The notes under the pieces were generated by a model. It searched no databases. It was not told the origin of the DNA and was given only the letters and a program-made list of their open reading frames with translations. This document shows, in pieces, positions 1 to 8,529 of a stretch of 64,000 nt of DNA. Position numbers and translations under genes: made by a program. Origin of the DNA: Planctomycetota bacterium (GTDB taxonomy: Bacteria; Planctomycetota; J058); NCBI GenBank assembly GCA_023954375.1, contig JAMLIC010000026.1, positions 62,001 to 126,000 of the forward strand, in the 5' to 3' direction. The first letter of the stretch is position 1. The number at the start of each line of letters is the position of its first letter.

Positions 1-517
1 CCGGCGCGGGCGGGCGGCGCGGGTCGCGCGCGAGGCCGAGCTCGGCCAGCTTGGGGCGCCCGTCGCGGCCGTCGACGACGATCACGCTGGGGTCGAGGTG
101 GCGGTGCACGACGCCGGCGTCGTGGAGCGCCTGCAGGGCGTCGGCGGCGTCGGCGACGAGGCGCGCCGCCTGCCGCGCCGGGAGCGGCCCGCGGCGGTCG
201 AGCTGCTCGCGGAGCGTGGACCCCGGCACGTGCTCGGTGACGACGAAGGCCCGGCCGCGCTCGACGCCCACCTCCAGCGGGCGGATCACGCCGGGGTGCT
301 CGACGCGGCCGAGGAGGGAGGTGTCCTGGCGCAGGCGGGCCATCTCCTCGGGGCCGAGCGGCGGGAGCGCCTTGAGCGCCAGGAGCGTCTCCTTGTGCGG
401 GAGGCGGGCCAGGTAGATCGGGCCCGTGGGCGTGTGGCCGAGCTGGGCCAGGAGGTGGTACTGACCCACGACCCGCTGGGGGAGGGGGGGGACCTGCTGG
501 CCGCTGGTCGTGTCCAT
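1..517 (-). CDS. Protein-kinase-fold protein, probable pseudokinase (3' end outside window)
   Basis: Reading leftward from ATG at 517, the product starts with an N-terminal segment and then a PknB-like kinase fold: the VAIK-type lysine is present (LLALKALPP), as is the hinge segment. The catalytic loop, however, reads GVVHRHLDPSVIVV, so the catalytic Asp of HRD is His and the usual Lys and Asn are Asp and Val. The DFG position reads AELG. These replacements are typical of catalytically dead kinases. It lies 27 bp downstream of the kinase-TPR gene in the same direction, so it may act as its regulatory or scaffold partner. About 172 residues are visible; the C-terminal part is lost at the window edge. 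The fold is clear; the loss of activity is inferred from motifs. Confidence 0.75.
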   Translation of the reverse strand, partial: MDTTSGQQVPPLPQRVVGQYHLLAQLGHTPTGPIYLARLPHKETLLALKALPPLGPEEMARLRQDTSLLGRVEHPGVIRPLEVGVERGRAFVVTEHVPGSTLREQLDRRGPLPARQAARLVADAADALQALHDAGVVHRHLDPSVIVVDGRDGRPKLAELGLARDPRRPPAP

Positions 518-544
518 TCGCCCCGCACCATACACGGCCGGGGG

Positions 545-1684
545 TCAGCCGCGCTCGGCCAGGACGCGCTCGACCTCGGCGCGGCGGGCGGGGGGGACCG
601 CCTCGAGGAGGCGGGCCCGGAGGGGGGCGGGGAGGCGGCGGGCCCAGGGGAGGAAGTCGTAGAGGCCGGCGAGGTCCGGCGCGATCCGCAGGGCGTCGAG
701 CCAGGCGGCGAGCGCCTCCCTGTGCTCGCCGAGCTGGGTCATGGCCGCGCCGAACCACACGCGGCCGAGCGCGGCGGCGTTCCCGTCGCGGTGCTGGTCG
801 GCGAGGGCCATGCCGCGCTGGAGCTCGCCCGCGGCCTCGAGCGGGCGGTCGGTCTGGACGTAGGTCTTGCCGGCGTAGACCCAGAAGATCGGCTGGGGCA
901 GGACGGCGCGGGCGCGGCGGAGGTCGGCGAGGAAGCGCGGCACGAGCTCCGGCTCGCGGGTGAGGAGCCAGCGGTGGTAGAGGGCGGCGCTGCGGGCGTA
1001 GAGCGCCTCGACGCTGGTCGGCCAGCGCCGGACGGCGGCGTCGGCCAGGCGCGCCGCCTCGGCGAGCGCCTGCGGGTCCTGGCGCTGGAGCGCCTCCTGC
1101 GAGACGCGCTGCGCGCGCGCGACGAGCAGGGGGACCGGCGCGTCGTCGGGGAGGTCGTGCAGGGCGAGCGGGTCGCCGCCGACGAGCTGGGCGAAGCGCC
1201 GGCCGGGCGCCCCCGGGGGCGCGTCGCGCAGGAGCGCGCCGAGGCGGGCGCGGGCCTCCTCGCGGCGGTCGAGCGCGGCGAGGGCGCGGGCCTCGAGCAC
1301 GGGGTCGCCGGCCTGCCGCGCGGCCTCGAGCGCGGGGGCGGGGCGGCCGCGGTCGAGGTGCAGCTCGGCGCGGAGGGCGGCGGCGCCCGGGTGGGGCTCG
1401 AGCCAGCGGGCGAGCGCGTCGACCCCGCGCGGGACCCAGGCGGCGGCCTCGGCCCACGTGTGGGCGCGGAGGTGGGCGCGGCGCGCGTCGGCCGCCTGCT
1501 CGGCGCGCGCCGCGTCGCGGGCGCGGGCGAGCGCGGCCTTGCGCTCGTCGAGGTCGGCCAGGCGGCGCGCGCTGCGGCGCCCTCCTCGGCGCGGCGGGCG
1601 AGCGTAGCGCGGCGCGGCGTCGCGGCGGCGGCCGCCTGGCCAGGCGGCCGCGTGCGCGGCCGCGGCGGCGCGGCGTCGAGCCAC
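545..1684 (-). CDS. TPR-type C-terminal region of the upstream Ser/Thr kinase (out of frame with it)
   Basis: The frame codes for an Ala/Leu/Arg-rich helical protein with TPR-like pairs of helices, for example around ALAEAARLADAAVRRWP and LEAAGELQRGMALADQHRDG. It gives a convincing protein from about residue 40 (ADLDERKAALARARDAARAE) onward; the first ~40 residues are low-complexity and probably not real. Because the preceding kinase gene has a membrane-anchor and linker that continue into this frame only after two frame changes (near 1715 and 1565), I take this as the periplasmic or cytoplasmic TPR half of one kinase-TPR protein. Single-base errors in GC-rich sequence or genuine decay would both produce this picture. 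Confidence 0.6.
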   Translation of the reverse strand: MARRRAAAAAHAAAWPGGRRRDAAPRYARPPRRGGRRSARRLADLDERKAALARARDAARAEQAADARRAHLRAHTWAEAAAWVPRGVDALARWLEPHPGAAALRAELHLDRGRPAPALEAARQAGDPVLEARALAALDRREEARARLGALLRDAPPGAPGRRFAQLVGGDPLALHDLPDDAPVPLLVARAQRVSQEALQRQDPQALAEAARLADAAVRRWPTSVEALYARSAALYHRWLLTREPELVPRFLADLRRARAVLPQPIFWVYAGKTYVQTDRPLEAAGELQRGMALADQHRDGNAAALGRVWFGAAMTQLGEHREALAAWLDALRIAPDLAGLYDFLPWARRLPAPLRARLLEAVPPARRAEVERVLAERG

Positions 1685-1689
1685 GCGGC

Positions 1690-2642
1690 GGCGGCGACGA
1701 CCAGCGCCGCGCGCTGGCCGCCGCGGCGGCCAGCGCGAGCGCGGCGCGGCGCGGGGGGGCGGCGTCGTCGTCGTCGGGGGCGGCGGCGGGGGTCGCGAGG
1801 GCGCGGGCGAGGTCGGCGGCGGTGGCGAAGCGGTCGTCGGGGCGCGGGGACATCGCGCGCAGGCACGCGGCCTCGACGCGGCGATCGACGTCCGGCGCGC
1901 GCGCCGACGGCGGGGGCGGCCGGTCGTCGGGGTGCGTGGAGAGGACCCTGCGCGCGACGTCGGCGGCCGGGCCCTCGAAGGGGCGCGCGCCGGCGAGGAG
2001 CTCGTAGAGGACGACGCCCAGGCCGTAGACGTCGGCGCGCGCGTCGACAGGGTCGCCGCGGAGGAGCTCGGGCGCGGCGGCGTCGGGGGCGCCGAGGCCC
2101 TGCCCGGCGCGCGTGAGGCGGCCGTCGTCGCCGGCCTCGCAGGCCAGGCCGAAGTCGACGAGGCGCGGGCGGCCGGTGCGGTCGTCGAGCACGACGTTCT
2201 GCGCCGAGACGTCGCGGTGGAGGACGCCGGCCCGGTGCGCGACCTCGAGCGCCTGCGCCAGCTCGGCCACGAGCTGCGCCGCCTCGGCCGAGGGCATGGG
2301 CCCGCCCTTCTCGACCTGCTCGCGCAGCGTCGGCCCGGGCACGTGCTCCATGACGACGTAGAGGCGGTCCTGGTGGCGGTCGACCTCGAGCACGCGGGCG
2401 AAGCCGGGGTGCGACAGGCGCGAGGCGAGCCGCGCCTCGCGCAGCGCGCGCGCCTCGGCCTCGGCGTCGAGGCCCGGCGGCAGGAGCTTGAGGGCGAAGT
2501 TGCGCTCGATCCCCGGCCGGTGGGCCAGGAACACCGTCCCGCTCCGCCCCTCGCCGACGATCGCCAGGAGCTGGTACGGCCCCGCCTGCCGGAGCGGCAG
2601 GTCCGGCCCGTCGCGCCGGGTGGTCGTGCGCAGGTCGCCCAC
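1690..2642 (-). CDS. Serine/threonine protein kinase domain (frameshifted before its TPR region)
   Basis: From GTG 2642 the product is a PknB-family kinase. The ATP-site lysine is in NFALKLLPPG, the catalytic loop is HRDVSAQNVVL (the Lys that usually follows HRD is Ser, as in some tyrosine kinases), DFGLA is intact and an APE-like AAPELL follows. The subdomain IX signature DVYGLGVVLYELLAGARPF is clear. After the kinase comes an Asp/Pro linker and the start of a hydrophobic helix (ALALAAAAAS). The helix continues as ALVVAAAAWLDAAPP only in another frame, and the TPR part in a third. The right end given is approximate. The gene would form an operon with the pseudokinase at 1-517. The GTG start is supported by a -10 box six bases upstream. 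Confidence 0.75.
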
Positions 2643-2648
2643 GGGGGG

Positions 2649-2654
2649 ACTGTA
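2649..2654 (-). promoter_or_regulatory. -10 box TACAGT of a probable leaderless promoter
   Basis: TACAGT on the minus strand ends exactly six bases before the GTG at 2642, with no Shine-Dalgarno sequence between. Transcription would begin at the start codon itself. No good -35 box is visible. Confidence 0.4.
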
Positions 2655-2690
2655 GCAGCGGCGGCGGGGCGCCGCCGGCCGCGGCGCAGG

Positions 2691-3023
2691 TCACTCGCGG
2701 AACGGGTCGTCCTCGGCCGGGCGCTCGGTGGGCTCTCGCCCGGCGACGGGCCGGCCAGCGCCCGTGATCGGCAGGAGCGCGACGTCGAGCGCGGCCGCGG
2801 TGGCGAGCCCGGGCAGGGTGAAGGGCGCGAGCAGCCAGTATCTCGACCCGTTGGGCATGAACAGGTCGCGGCAGCCGCAGAGCTCGCCTCGCATGGCGGC
2901 CAGGTGGTAGCGCACCCCGCTGAAGGGCTCGCGACGCGAGCGCAGGGGCGAGAGGGCGCCGCAGCCGCTCATGGTCAGGCACAGGAGGGCGCAGAGCAGG
3001 GCGAGGGGGCGGGGGAGGTGCAT
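2691..3023 (-). CDS. YceK/YidQ-like lipoprotein
   Basis: A 110-residue protein beginning MHLPRPLALLCALLCLTMSGC, a lipoprotein signal peptide with lipobox at residues ~17-20. The mature part has the layout of the short YceK/YidQ family: a segment ending in a Tyr/Trp-rich stretch (YWLLAPFTLPGL), then a hydrophobic run and the typical LDVALLPIT motif. The start at 3023 is chosen because the upstream extension is Arg-rich and the signal peptide would otherwise be internal. Family members are small envelope lipoproteins without a defined biochemical role. It ends 48 bp upstream of the kinase gene on the same strand. Confidence 0.7.
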   Translation of the reverse strand: MHLPRPLALLCALLCLTMSGCGALSPLRSRREPFSGVRYHLAAMRGELCGCRDLFMPNGSRYWLLAPFTLPGLATAAALDVALLPITGAGRPVAGREPTERPAEDDPFRE

Positions 3024-3755
3024 GGCGCGGCGCGGCTGCAAGCGTCGCGCCGGCGCGCAACGCCCGCCGCTGCGAGCCGCGCGCGGTGAACCGTCGACGT
3101 GCGGCTGACGCTCGTCCGTCGCTCGCCGTCGGTGTCCCGGACCCAGATCACGAACGGCCACGACGGCGCGGGGTGGGCCACCAGGCGCCCTTCTTCGCGG
3201 ATGCCGTCGGCGTCTCACGGCGGTTCATGGCGGTCGACGAGCCGCCAGGCGGCGTCCTCGGCCGCGGCGAGGGCGAGGACGGCGAGCAGCGACCGGCGCG
3301 CGGGCTCGCCAGTCGAGCCGGAGTCGGGCAGGTCCTGCCCGGCGAGCGTGCGGCCGGCGCGCGGTCGCCGCTCGGGCGCTGGACCTGCGACCGGCCCGGG
3401 GCGTGCCTGGCGGGCTCGCATGACGCTCCCGAGACGTGTGCTCCCTGGCCGCCCCGTCATGGTCACCCGGCGCTGCGCGCAGCGAAAGCTCTTCCTCCGG
3501 CCGGACGCGGTGGTCGAGCAGGTCGTGACCTACTGCCTGGCGCTCGCGGCCGAGCGGCACGGCGTCGAGGTCTTCTGCCTCGTCGTGTTGAGCAACCATA
3601 TCCACCTCGGCCTCGTCGACCGGCGCGGCGAGCTGCCGCGCTTCGCGGCGCTGTTCAACGGGCTCGTCGCCCGGGCCATGAACGTGAAGCTCGGGCGGGG
3701 CGAGAACTTCTGGTCGCCCGGGAGCTACAGCGCGGTCACGCTCGGCGACCCCGAG

Positions 3756-5971
3756 CCCACATTCCAGAGATCGCACCTGACCTTGTTATGATTTCTGGCA
3801 GCCACCGTTTGTCAGCCGACCTGGCCGCCCGAGTCTTCGCCCGGCGCCGACTTCTTCCCTCTCGCGCGCCAGCCGCGGTGGCGTGGCTTCGGCTTGGCCA
3901 GCTGGGCGTAGGAGACGCCCGGATCCGTCAGCATCGAGTGGTTGAGCAGTTCGAGCGCGTCCCGCTGCGCGGTTGTCATGTTCGTCACGGTCACGCCGGG
4001 CACCCCGTCGACGCGGATCGTGTTGATCCCCTCGAAGAGGCGGAAGACGACCTCCGTGGTCGGTCGCGTGGTCCACCCCTTGTTCCCTGGGAAGTCGGCC
4101 TTGCGCTGCTCGAGGAGGCGGCGCACTTCTCGCTGGATGAGCGCGTAGACCATCAACGCCAGCACGTACACGAGGCCTAGCGCCGCGATCCGGGCGTCGG
4201 TCTTCAAGAACAGCGGCGCCACCTGCTGTGGATTCTTGAAGATCCGGATCGCGGTCTCGACCAGGTTCTGGTCCTGGTACGTGCGAAAGAGCTCCTCGTC
4301 CGAGCAGCCGTCAGGGCCCGTCAAGGGGCGGGTCGTGACCAGGACGAAGCAGCTCTCGCGAAGGATCGCCTCGTCGACGTCATGCTGGTCGTGCTCGATC
4401 GTGAGCACGGCGCGCCACACCGTCTCCATTTCGCGCTGCTCGTCAGCCGGCGGTCGTCCTGGGCCAGGTCGCTTGACTGGGCGACGTTCGGCCACCGCTT
4501 CGGCGACGAGGCGGTGGAGGTCGGGCCCGTGACGCTCGATCGCGGCCGCGGCCGCACGCCGGGCGTCCTCCTCGCACTTGAACTCGCGCTTGCCGAGCCG
4601 GGCTGCGATCCGCTCCAGGTTCTTCCGCTCCTTGTCTCGGCGCGCCTCGACGATCACCGTCTTCTGCTCGCGCAGGGAGGTGGACTCGACGACGAGCGCG
4701 CGGATTGGGAACTCTTGCTCGACACCGGTCGATTCGTCCTTCCAGCGATAGGTGAGGTCGCACGAGCGGCCGTTCCACTCCCTCTCTGGCTCCGCTTCGA
4801 GGTCGTCGACGGCGGATCCGTCTTCGAGGAACACCTTCGGGTAGACAACCTTCAGGCGGGTGAGCGACTCGTCCCGCGCAAGGGCCGCACGGAAGGCCGT
4901 GAAGGCCTCTCCCCAGAGCCCCACCCCGCGCGGCATCATCGTCAAGATGTGGAAGCCGTGCTTCTGCGCGAGCAGCAGCGTCTCGCCCGAGAAAAGCTTG
5001 GCGTCGCCCACGACGGTCGTGCCCCGTGGGTCGGGGAGGACCTCGGCGAGGCGTCCCATGAGCCAACGGGTCTCCTGTGGGTCGCTGCGGTTGCCCGACG
5101 ACACGCGACCGAGGACGGCGACGCCGCCGTCGCATGCCACGGCCAGCCCATACACGATCTGCTTCAAGTCGCCTCGATAGTCCTTGCTGTGCCCCCTCGT
5201 GACGTGTGGGACCGCTCGCTCGTCCTCCGGGTCCAACGGCGGCACGCTGGCCGCGTACTCGCCGTAGACCGAGACGGACGAGGTGTCGACGTGGATGGTC
5301 GCGAGCTCGAGGTCGTGCACCTTGACCGCACGCACGAGGGCCGCAGCCTGGATCTTCGTCGGGCCGGCGGCGAACGTGTCGTCGAGTGCTCGGGCCAGCC
5401 GGTCGTCGTGGAACTGCGCGCAGCTCCCCTTCCAGCCGAACGCCAGCTCCAGGTCGTACGGCGCGAGCAGTTCGTCGATCCGATAGAGCGTGTGCCGGCC
5501 CAGCAAGATCGCGACGATCAGCGCCTCGACGCACTCGCCCGCGCTCACGCGACTGCGCGGGTCCATGGGCACGATCTCATCCACGAGGGCCGCGACGTCG
5601 AGCTGCCGAAGAGCGCGTCCGATGATCGGCAAGAAGTCGAGCCGCTTCGCGCTGGCTTCCATGTGCCTCTCCTCGCACGCCCGCGGCGGCGAGGCAAGGA
5701 CAGCACGGCAGCTGCCACCACAGGTCCAGCGTCCACGCCTCGCGCGGTCCAGATGCGCGTCCTTGCGCATCAGATGCGTCTCCGGAGTGAGTCCGGACGG
5801 CGCCACTGAGCAGACGACAGAGCGGCGCTCGAACGGAATGCGTGCGGAGCGCCGGATGCGCGCCTATCGCCGCGCTCCGCCTCCCTTGGCGGCGGGGGGC
5901 CGTCGTCTGCTGTGCGTGCTTTGGCAAGTAGGTAATTGGCGGAGCCCGGGCCGAGATGTCTGGAATGCGGG
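3756..5971 (-). mobile_element. IS1634-type insertion sequence with 17-bp terminal repeats and 6-bp target duplication
   Basis: The element is 2,216 bp. Its left end reads CCCACATTCCAGAGATC and its right end, reverse-complemented, CCCGCATTCCAGACATC: 15 of 17 bases agree. CCCGAG is present on both sides (3750-3755 and 5972-5977) as the target duplication. It carries one transposase gene on the minus strand. Nearly perfect ends, an intact transposase and an in-frame target gene argue for a recent insertion into the RAYT gene. Confidence 0.92.
3812..5662 (-). CDS. IS1634-family (IS4 superfamily) DDE transposase
   Basis: A 616-residue transposase starting MEASAKRLDFLPIIGRAL at ATG 5662; the start is chosen over upstream in-frame starts because this is the normal DUF4277-type N-terminus. 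The catalytic residues are visible in order: Asp in IHVDTSSVSVYG, Asp in VVGDAKLFSG and Glu in YQDQNLVETAIRIFKNP (the YREK-like region of the IS4 group). C-terminal helices (VYVLALMVYALIQREVRRLL) follow. The gene fills most of the element, between its inverted repeats, and has no frameshift, so it is probably functional. Confidence 0.92.
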   Translation of the reverse strand: MEASAKRLDFLPIIGRALRQLDVAALVDEIVPMDPRSRVSAGECVEALIVAILLGRHTLYRIDELLAPYDLELAFGWKGSCAQFHDDRLARALDDTFAAGPTKIQAAALVRAVKVHDLELATIHVDTSSVSVYGEYAASVPPLDPEDERAVPHVTRGHSKDYRGDLKQIVYGLAVACDGGVAVLGRVSSGNRSDPQETRWLMGRLAEVLPDPRGTTVVGDAKLFSGETLLLAQKHGFHILTMMPRGVGLWGEAFTAFRAALARDESLTRLKVVYPKVFLEDGSAVDDLEAEPEREWNGRSCDLTYRWKDESTGVEQEFPIRALVVESTSLREQKTVIVEARRDKERKNLERIAARLGKREFKCEEDARRAAAAAIERHGPDLHRLVAEAVAERRPVKRPGPGRPPADEQREMETVWRAVLTIEHDQHDVDEAILRESCFVLVTTRPLTGPDGCSDEELFRTYQDQNLVETAIRIFKNPQQVAPLFLKTDARIAALGLVYVLALMVYALIQREVRRLLEQRKADFPGNKGWTTRPTTEVVFRLFEGINTIRVDGVPGVTVTNMTTAQRDALELLNHSMLTDPGVSYAQLAKPKPRHRGWRARGKKSAPGEDSGGQVG

Positions 5972-6885
5972 CCCGAGGCCGTGGTCGACAAGATCGTCTA
6001 CATGACCTGCAACCCGGTCGAGGCGGGGCTCGTCGAGTCGCCGGAGGCGTGGCCGGGTCTGATCACGACGCCCGGCGACCTGTGCCGGCGCGAGCTCGTC
6101 GCGGACCGGCCGAGCTTCTTCTTCCGGCAGCCGCGCGACGGCGCCGGCGACGAGGACGAAGGCGGCTCCGCTGCGGCCCGGGCGAGGCGCCGTCGTCCGC
6201 CTCGGGGCCTCCTCCCCGAACGCGTCCGGCTTCGACTGGTGCGGCCGCCCGGGCTCGACGACCTCGACGACGACGCCGTGCGCGCCCTGGTCGCCGAGCG
6301 TGTGTCGGCGAAGGTGGCCGAGATCCACGCTCGCCGCCAGGCGGAGGGCCTCGGCGCCTTCCTCGGACGCGAGGCCGTGCTCCTCCAGGACCCCGAGGGC
6401 GTCCCGGGGCCGTCGAAGCCGGGCTTCGGGCTCAACCCGCGCGTCGCGTGCCGCGATCGCTGGCGCAGGGCCGAGCTCCTCGAGGACCTCGTCGAGTTCT
6501 GGCGCGCCCACCAGGAGGCCGCCGCACGCTTCCGCGCCGGTGAGCGCGGCGTCCACTTCCCCGCCGGGACCTATGGCTACCGGGTCCTGTTCGGGGTCCG
6601 CTGTCGACCAGCCAGCTTGGCGGCCTGAGCGCCGCCAGGGCCACCGGCCACGCCGCGGGGTGAGCCCCGCCGGCGGGGCACCTCCATGTACGCGCGTTGT
6701 CCGTCTCGGCCGACGCGCGCGGGAGGCGCCCGAGTTGGGCAGCGAGTGCCCGTCTCAGCCCCGCCGCGGGACGACCTGGCGCTTCCGCGCCGGCGCTCCC
6801 GGTCGCGGCGGCAGGCGGTCCGGGCGGGTTCGCACGCGCAAGCCACGCTGGCGGCGCCGGTTGCACGAACCCACGGGCAGGTTTC

Positions 6886-7530
6886 TCACTTGTCTTGTCG
6901 GATTCCTCTAATCACGCGCATGGCTTCTGCTGCTGCAACCCTAACCTCGATCTCGTCCGACGAGACGCTCGCGGCTTCCAGGACCCCCAGAGCTTCGGGA
7001 CTGCGCAGGGCCATCAACGCGCGAACAGCGAGCAAGTGGTCCTCAGGGAGATAGAAGCCGTCCATCAAGATCTTGCTCGCGACTGTCAGCCACGGAAGGG
7101 AAGTAGGTTTCACTCGTCCATCTGCAATGAGGCGGATCATTCCAAAAAAGGCGATCGAATCGTCCTTGCCGTGAAGCAGGAACAGAGTGGAGGCTTCTAT
7201 CGTCTCGACCCAAGAAGCAAGGCGTTGCACGTCGTCGGCTGAGATCAATCGGTTTCGCTGCAGGGAAGTGCGCGGGCTGAGCCCCAGGGTACGGGCGGTC
7301 CTGCAAAGATCCCAAGCTGAAGCAACACAACAACGTGGAATCAGGTCTCCTCGTAGTTCGTCGCGAAGACAGTAGAGTGCCTCCATGACCTCGACAAAGT
7401 TCGACTCGCGGAGTCCGGTGTAAGGCCGCAGCATTCCTGTAAACCCAGTGTCCGAACGTGGATCGTCGGACCTGTTCCCCGCATGGGCAAGCAATGCATT
7501 GAGGGCAGAAACGGAGTCCAGATTGTTCAT
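6886..7530 (-). CDS. Probable immunity protein for the upstream RHS toxin
   Basis: A 214-residue protein (MNNLDSVSALNALLAHAG) with no signal peptide, mostly alpha-helical by composition, that I do not recognise as a named family. Its ATG overlaps the stop codon of the RHS-tail toxin gene by four bases (7527-7530), the usual toxin-immunity arrangement. It is markedly less GC-rich than the window, with codons such as TTC/ACG/AAT mixtures, which fits horizontal acquisition of a toxin cassette. The role as immunity protein is inferred from position and composition only. Confidence 0.6.
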   Translation of the reverse strand: MNNLDSVSALNALLAHAGNRSDDPRSDTGFTGMLRPYTGLRESNFVEVMEALYCLRDELRGDLIPRCCVASAWDLCRTARTLGLSPRTSLQRNRLISADDVQRLASWVETIEASTLFLLHGKDDSIAFFGMIRLIADGRVKPTSLPWLTVASKILMDGFYLPEDHLLAVRALMALRSPEALGVLEAASVSSDEIEVRVAAAEAMRVIRGIRQDK

Positions 7531-8459
7531 GGATGGATCAACTGCATGGCAGTTCGGGGAACTCCCCCCTTAATCAGCACCTCTTCGGCCCTGCGAGCCT
7601 TCTCCACGTCCTGAGGGCTTCCGATTCTCTGCAGGGTTTGCAGAATCTGTGCATTCGGAACGATTTTGACCTGGTCAACATCAATTTTGACCATGCCTTG
7701 GCCCGGAGTATAGAATCTAGCGGCTCCCGTCTCGGTCATCGACGCAGAAATGTAGCCCGTGTCAAGATTCATAATATGTCTGAGGATTTCCGGACGGCCG
7801 GTTCCGGTGCCTTCTGGCACGAGACCCAAGCCAGCATCGTAACGCGCACGGTCCTCCGCCGAGAGTGACCGGTAGATGTATCTATCCTCCTCCTCCTGCT
7901 CCTCCTCCTCGTCTTCGTCTGTGCTGGGGGCCGGACACGGCTTCCGCTTCGGTTCAGGGCTCGTCTTGGTCTTTGCCTTGGCCGTGGGGCTGTTCCGAGC
8001 GGCGTTGAACGCCAAGTCCGGCCGCTGCGGGTCGAGAGCGAGTGCCGCCTCGTAGGCTTGGATCGCCGTCGCGTCAGGCAGCATTCCCGTCTGCTGCTCG
8101 AACAGACGCATCCATGCGGGTAGAACACCCGACGCCCGCATCTGCTCTGCTTCGGCAGCGCGGGCCTGCGCCAAGGCGTCGTACAGGCGCGCGGCCTTGT
8201 TCCCGCCCCAAGCGACTTCGTTGATCGAGGAACCACCGGTCGCCTGGATCCAGATGTAGGTTCCGGCGATCGCACCCGCAGTTCCCAGTGCGAGACCTGT
8301 GGCCGTAAGTGGGTTCCTGGCGGCAAGGTGAACGATCGATCGACCGAGGCGCCCCCTGGCGCCACCCCGGATTGCCTCCTTCACTGGGGTGGAGAGTTCC
8401 CCCGTCGGATCCCTCCCGCTCAGCGGCCCATTCCCGCAGAACGTGTACTGCCCCCCCAC
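7527..8459 (-). CDS. Truncated RHS protein with C-terminal ART-like toxin domain
   Basis: The frame is open up to the IS boundary at 8500 and reads RRFLQRDPVWDAG then QYTFCGNGPLSGRDPTGE, the end of an RHS-repeat core. The bulk of the RHS shell is missing, removed at the IS end; the 310-residue call starts at GTG 8459. A hydrophobic segment (residues ~55-75), a helical part and an acidic linker (181-192) precede a C-terminal domain from about 193. That domain shows Arg197 (YIYRSL), SASMT at 238-242 and EE at 292-293, the order of an R-S-E ADP-ribosyltransferase triad. This toxin assignment is inference. The domain and its immunity gene are lower in GC than the RHS part. Confidence 0.6.
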   Translation of the reverse strand: MGGQYTFCGNGPLSGRDPTGELSTPVKEAIRGGARGRLGRSIVHLAARNPLTATGLALGTAGAIAGTYIWIQATGGSSINEVAWGGNKAARLYDALAQARAAEAEQMRASGVLPAWMRLFEQQTGMLPDATAIQAYEAALALDPQRPDLAFNAARNSPTAKAKTKTSPEPKRKPCPAPSTDEDEEEEQEEEDRYIYRSLSAEDRARYDAGLGLVPEGTGTGRPEILRHIMNLDTGYISASMTETGAARFYTPGQGMVKIDVDQVKIVPNAQILQTLQRIGSPQDVEKARRAEEVLIKGGVPRTAMQLIHP

Positions 8460-8529
8460 GTTCCCCGCGTCCCAGACCGGATCGCGCTGGAGGAACCGCC
8501 TGTGCTCCCCACGAATCGTCTGCCGGTTT

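Larger units (their letters stand above)
3420..6628 (+). pseudogene. REP-associated tyrosine transposase (RAYT, Y1_Tnp), split by an IS
   Basis: The 5' part (3420-3755, 112 codons) begins MTLPRRVLPGRPVMVTRR, the usual start of long RAYT proteins, and holds the HUH metal site at residues 60-62 (LSNHIHLGL). It stops making sense after Glu112. The rest of the protein resumes at 5978 with AVVDKIVYMTCNPVEAGLV, which holds the candidate nucleophile Tyr, and runs to 6628. Removing 3756-5977 joins both halves in frame into a 328-residue protein (GDPE/AVVDK), so the gene was intact before the IS landed. RAYTs move or maintain palindromic REP sequences; palindromic intergenic repeats occur elsewhere in the window at 34148 and 45867. 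Confidence 0.9.

Noticed and set aside
98..2116. A 672-codon plus-strand frame over the kinase genes
   Set aside because: The product is repetitive Ala/Gly/Glu/Arg sequence, and the minus strand carries kinase motifs over the same bases.
6629..6885. A gene between RAYT and the immunity gene
   Set aside because: Frames here give only Arg/Pro/Ala-rich sequence with no ribosome site; I see nothing supportable.
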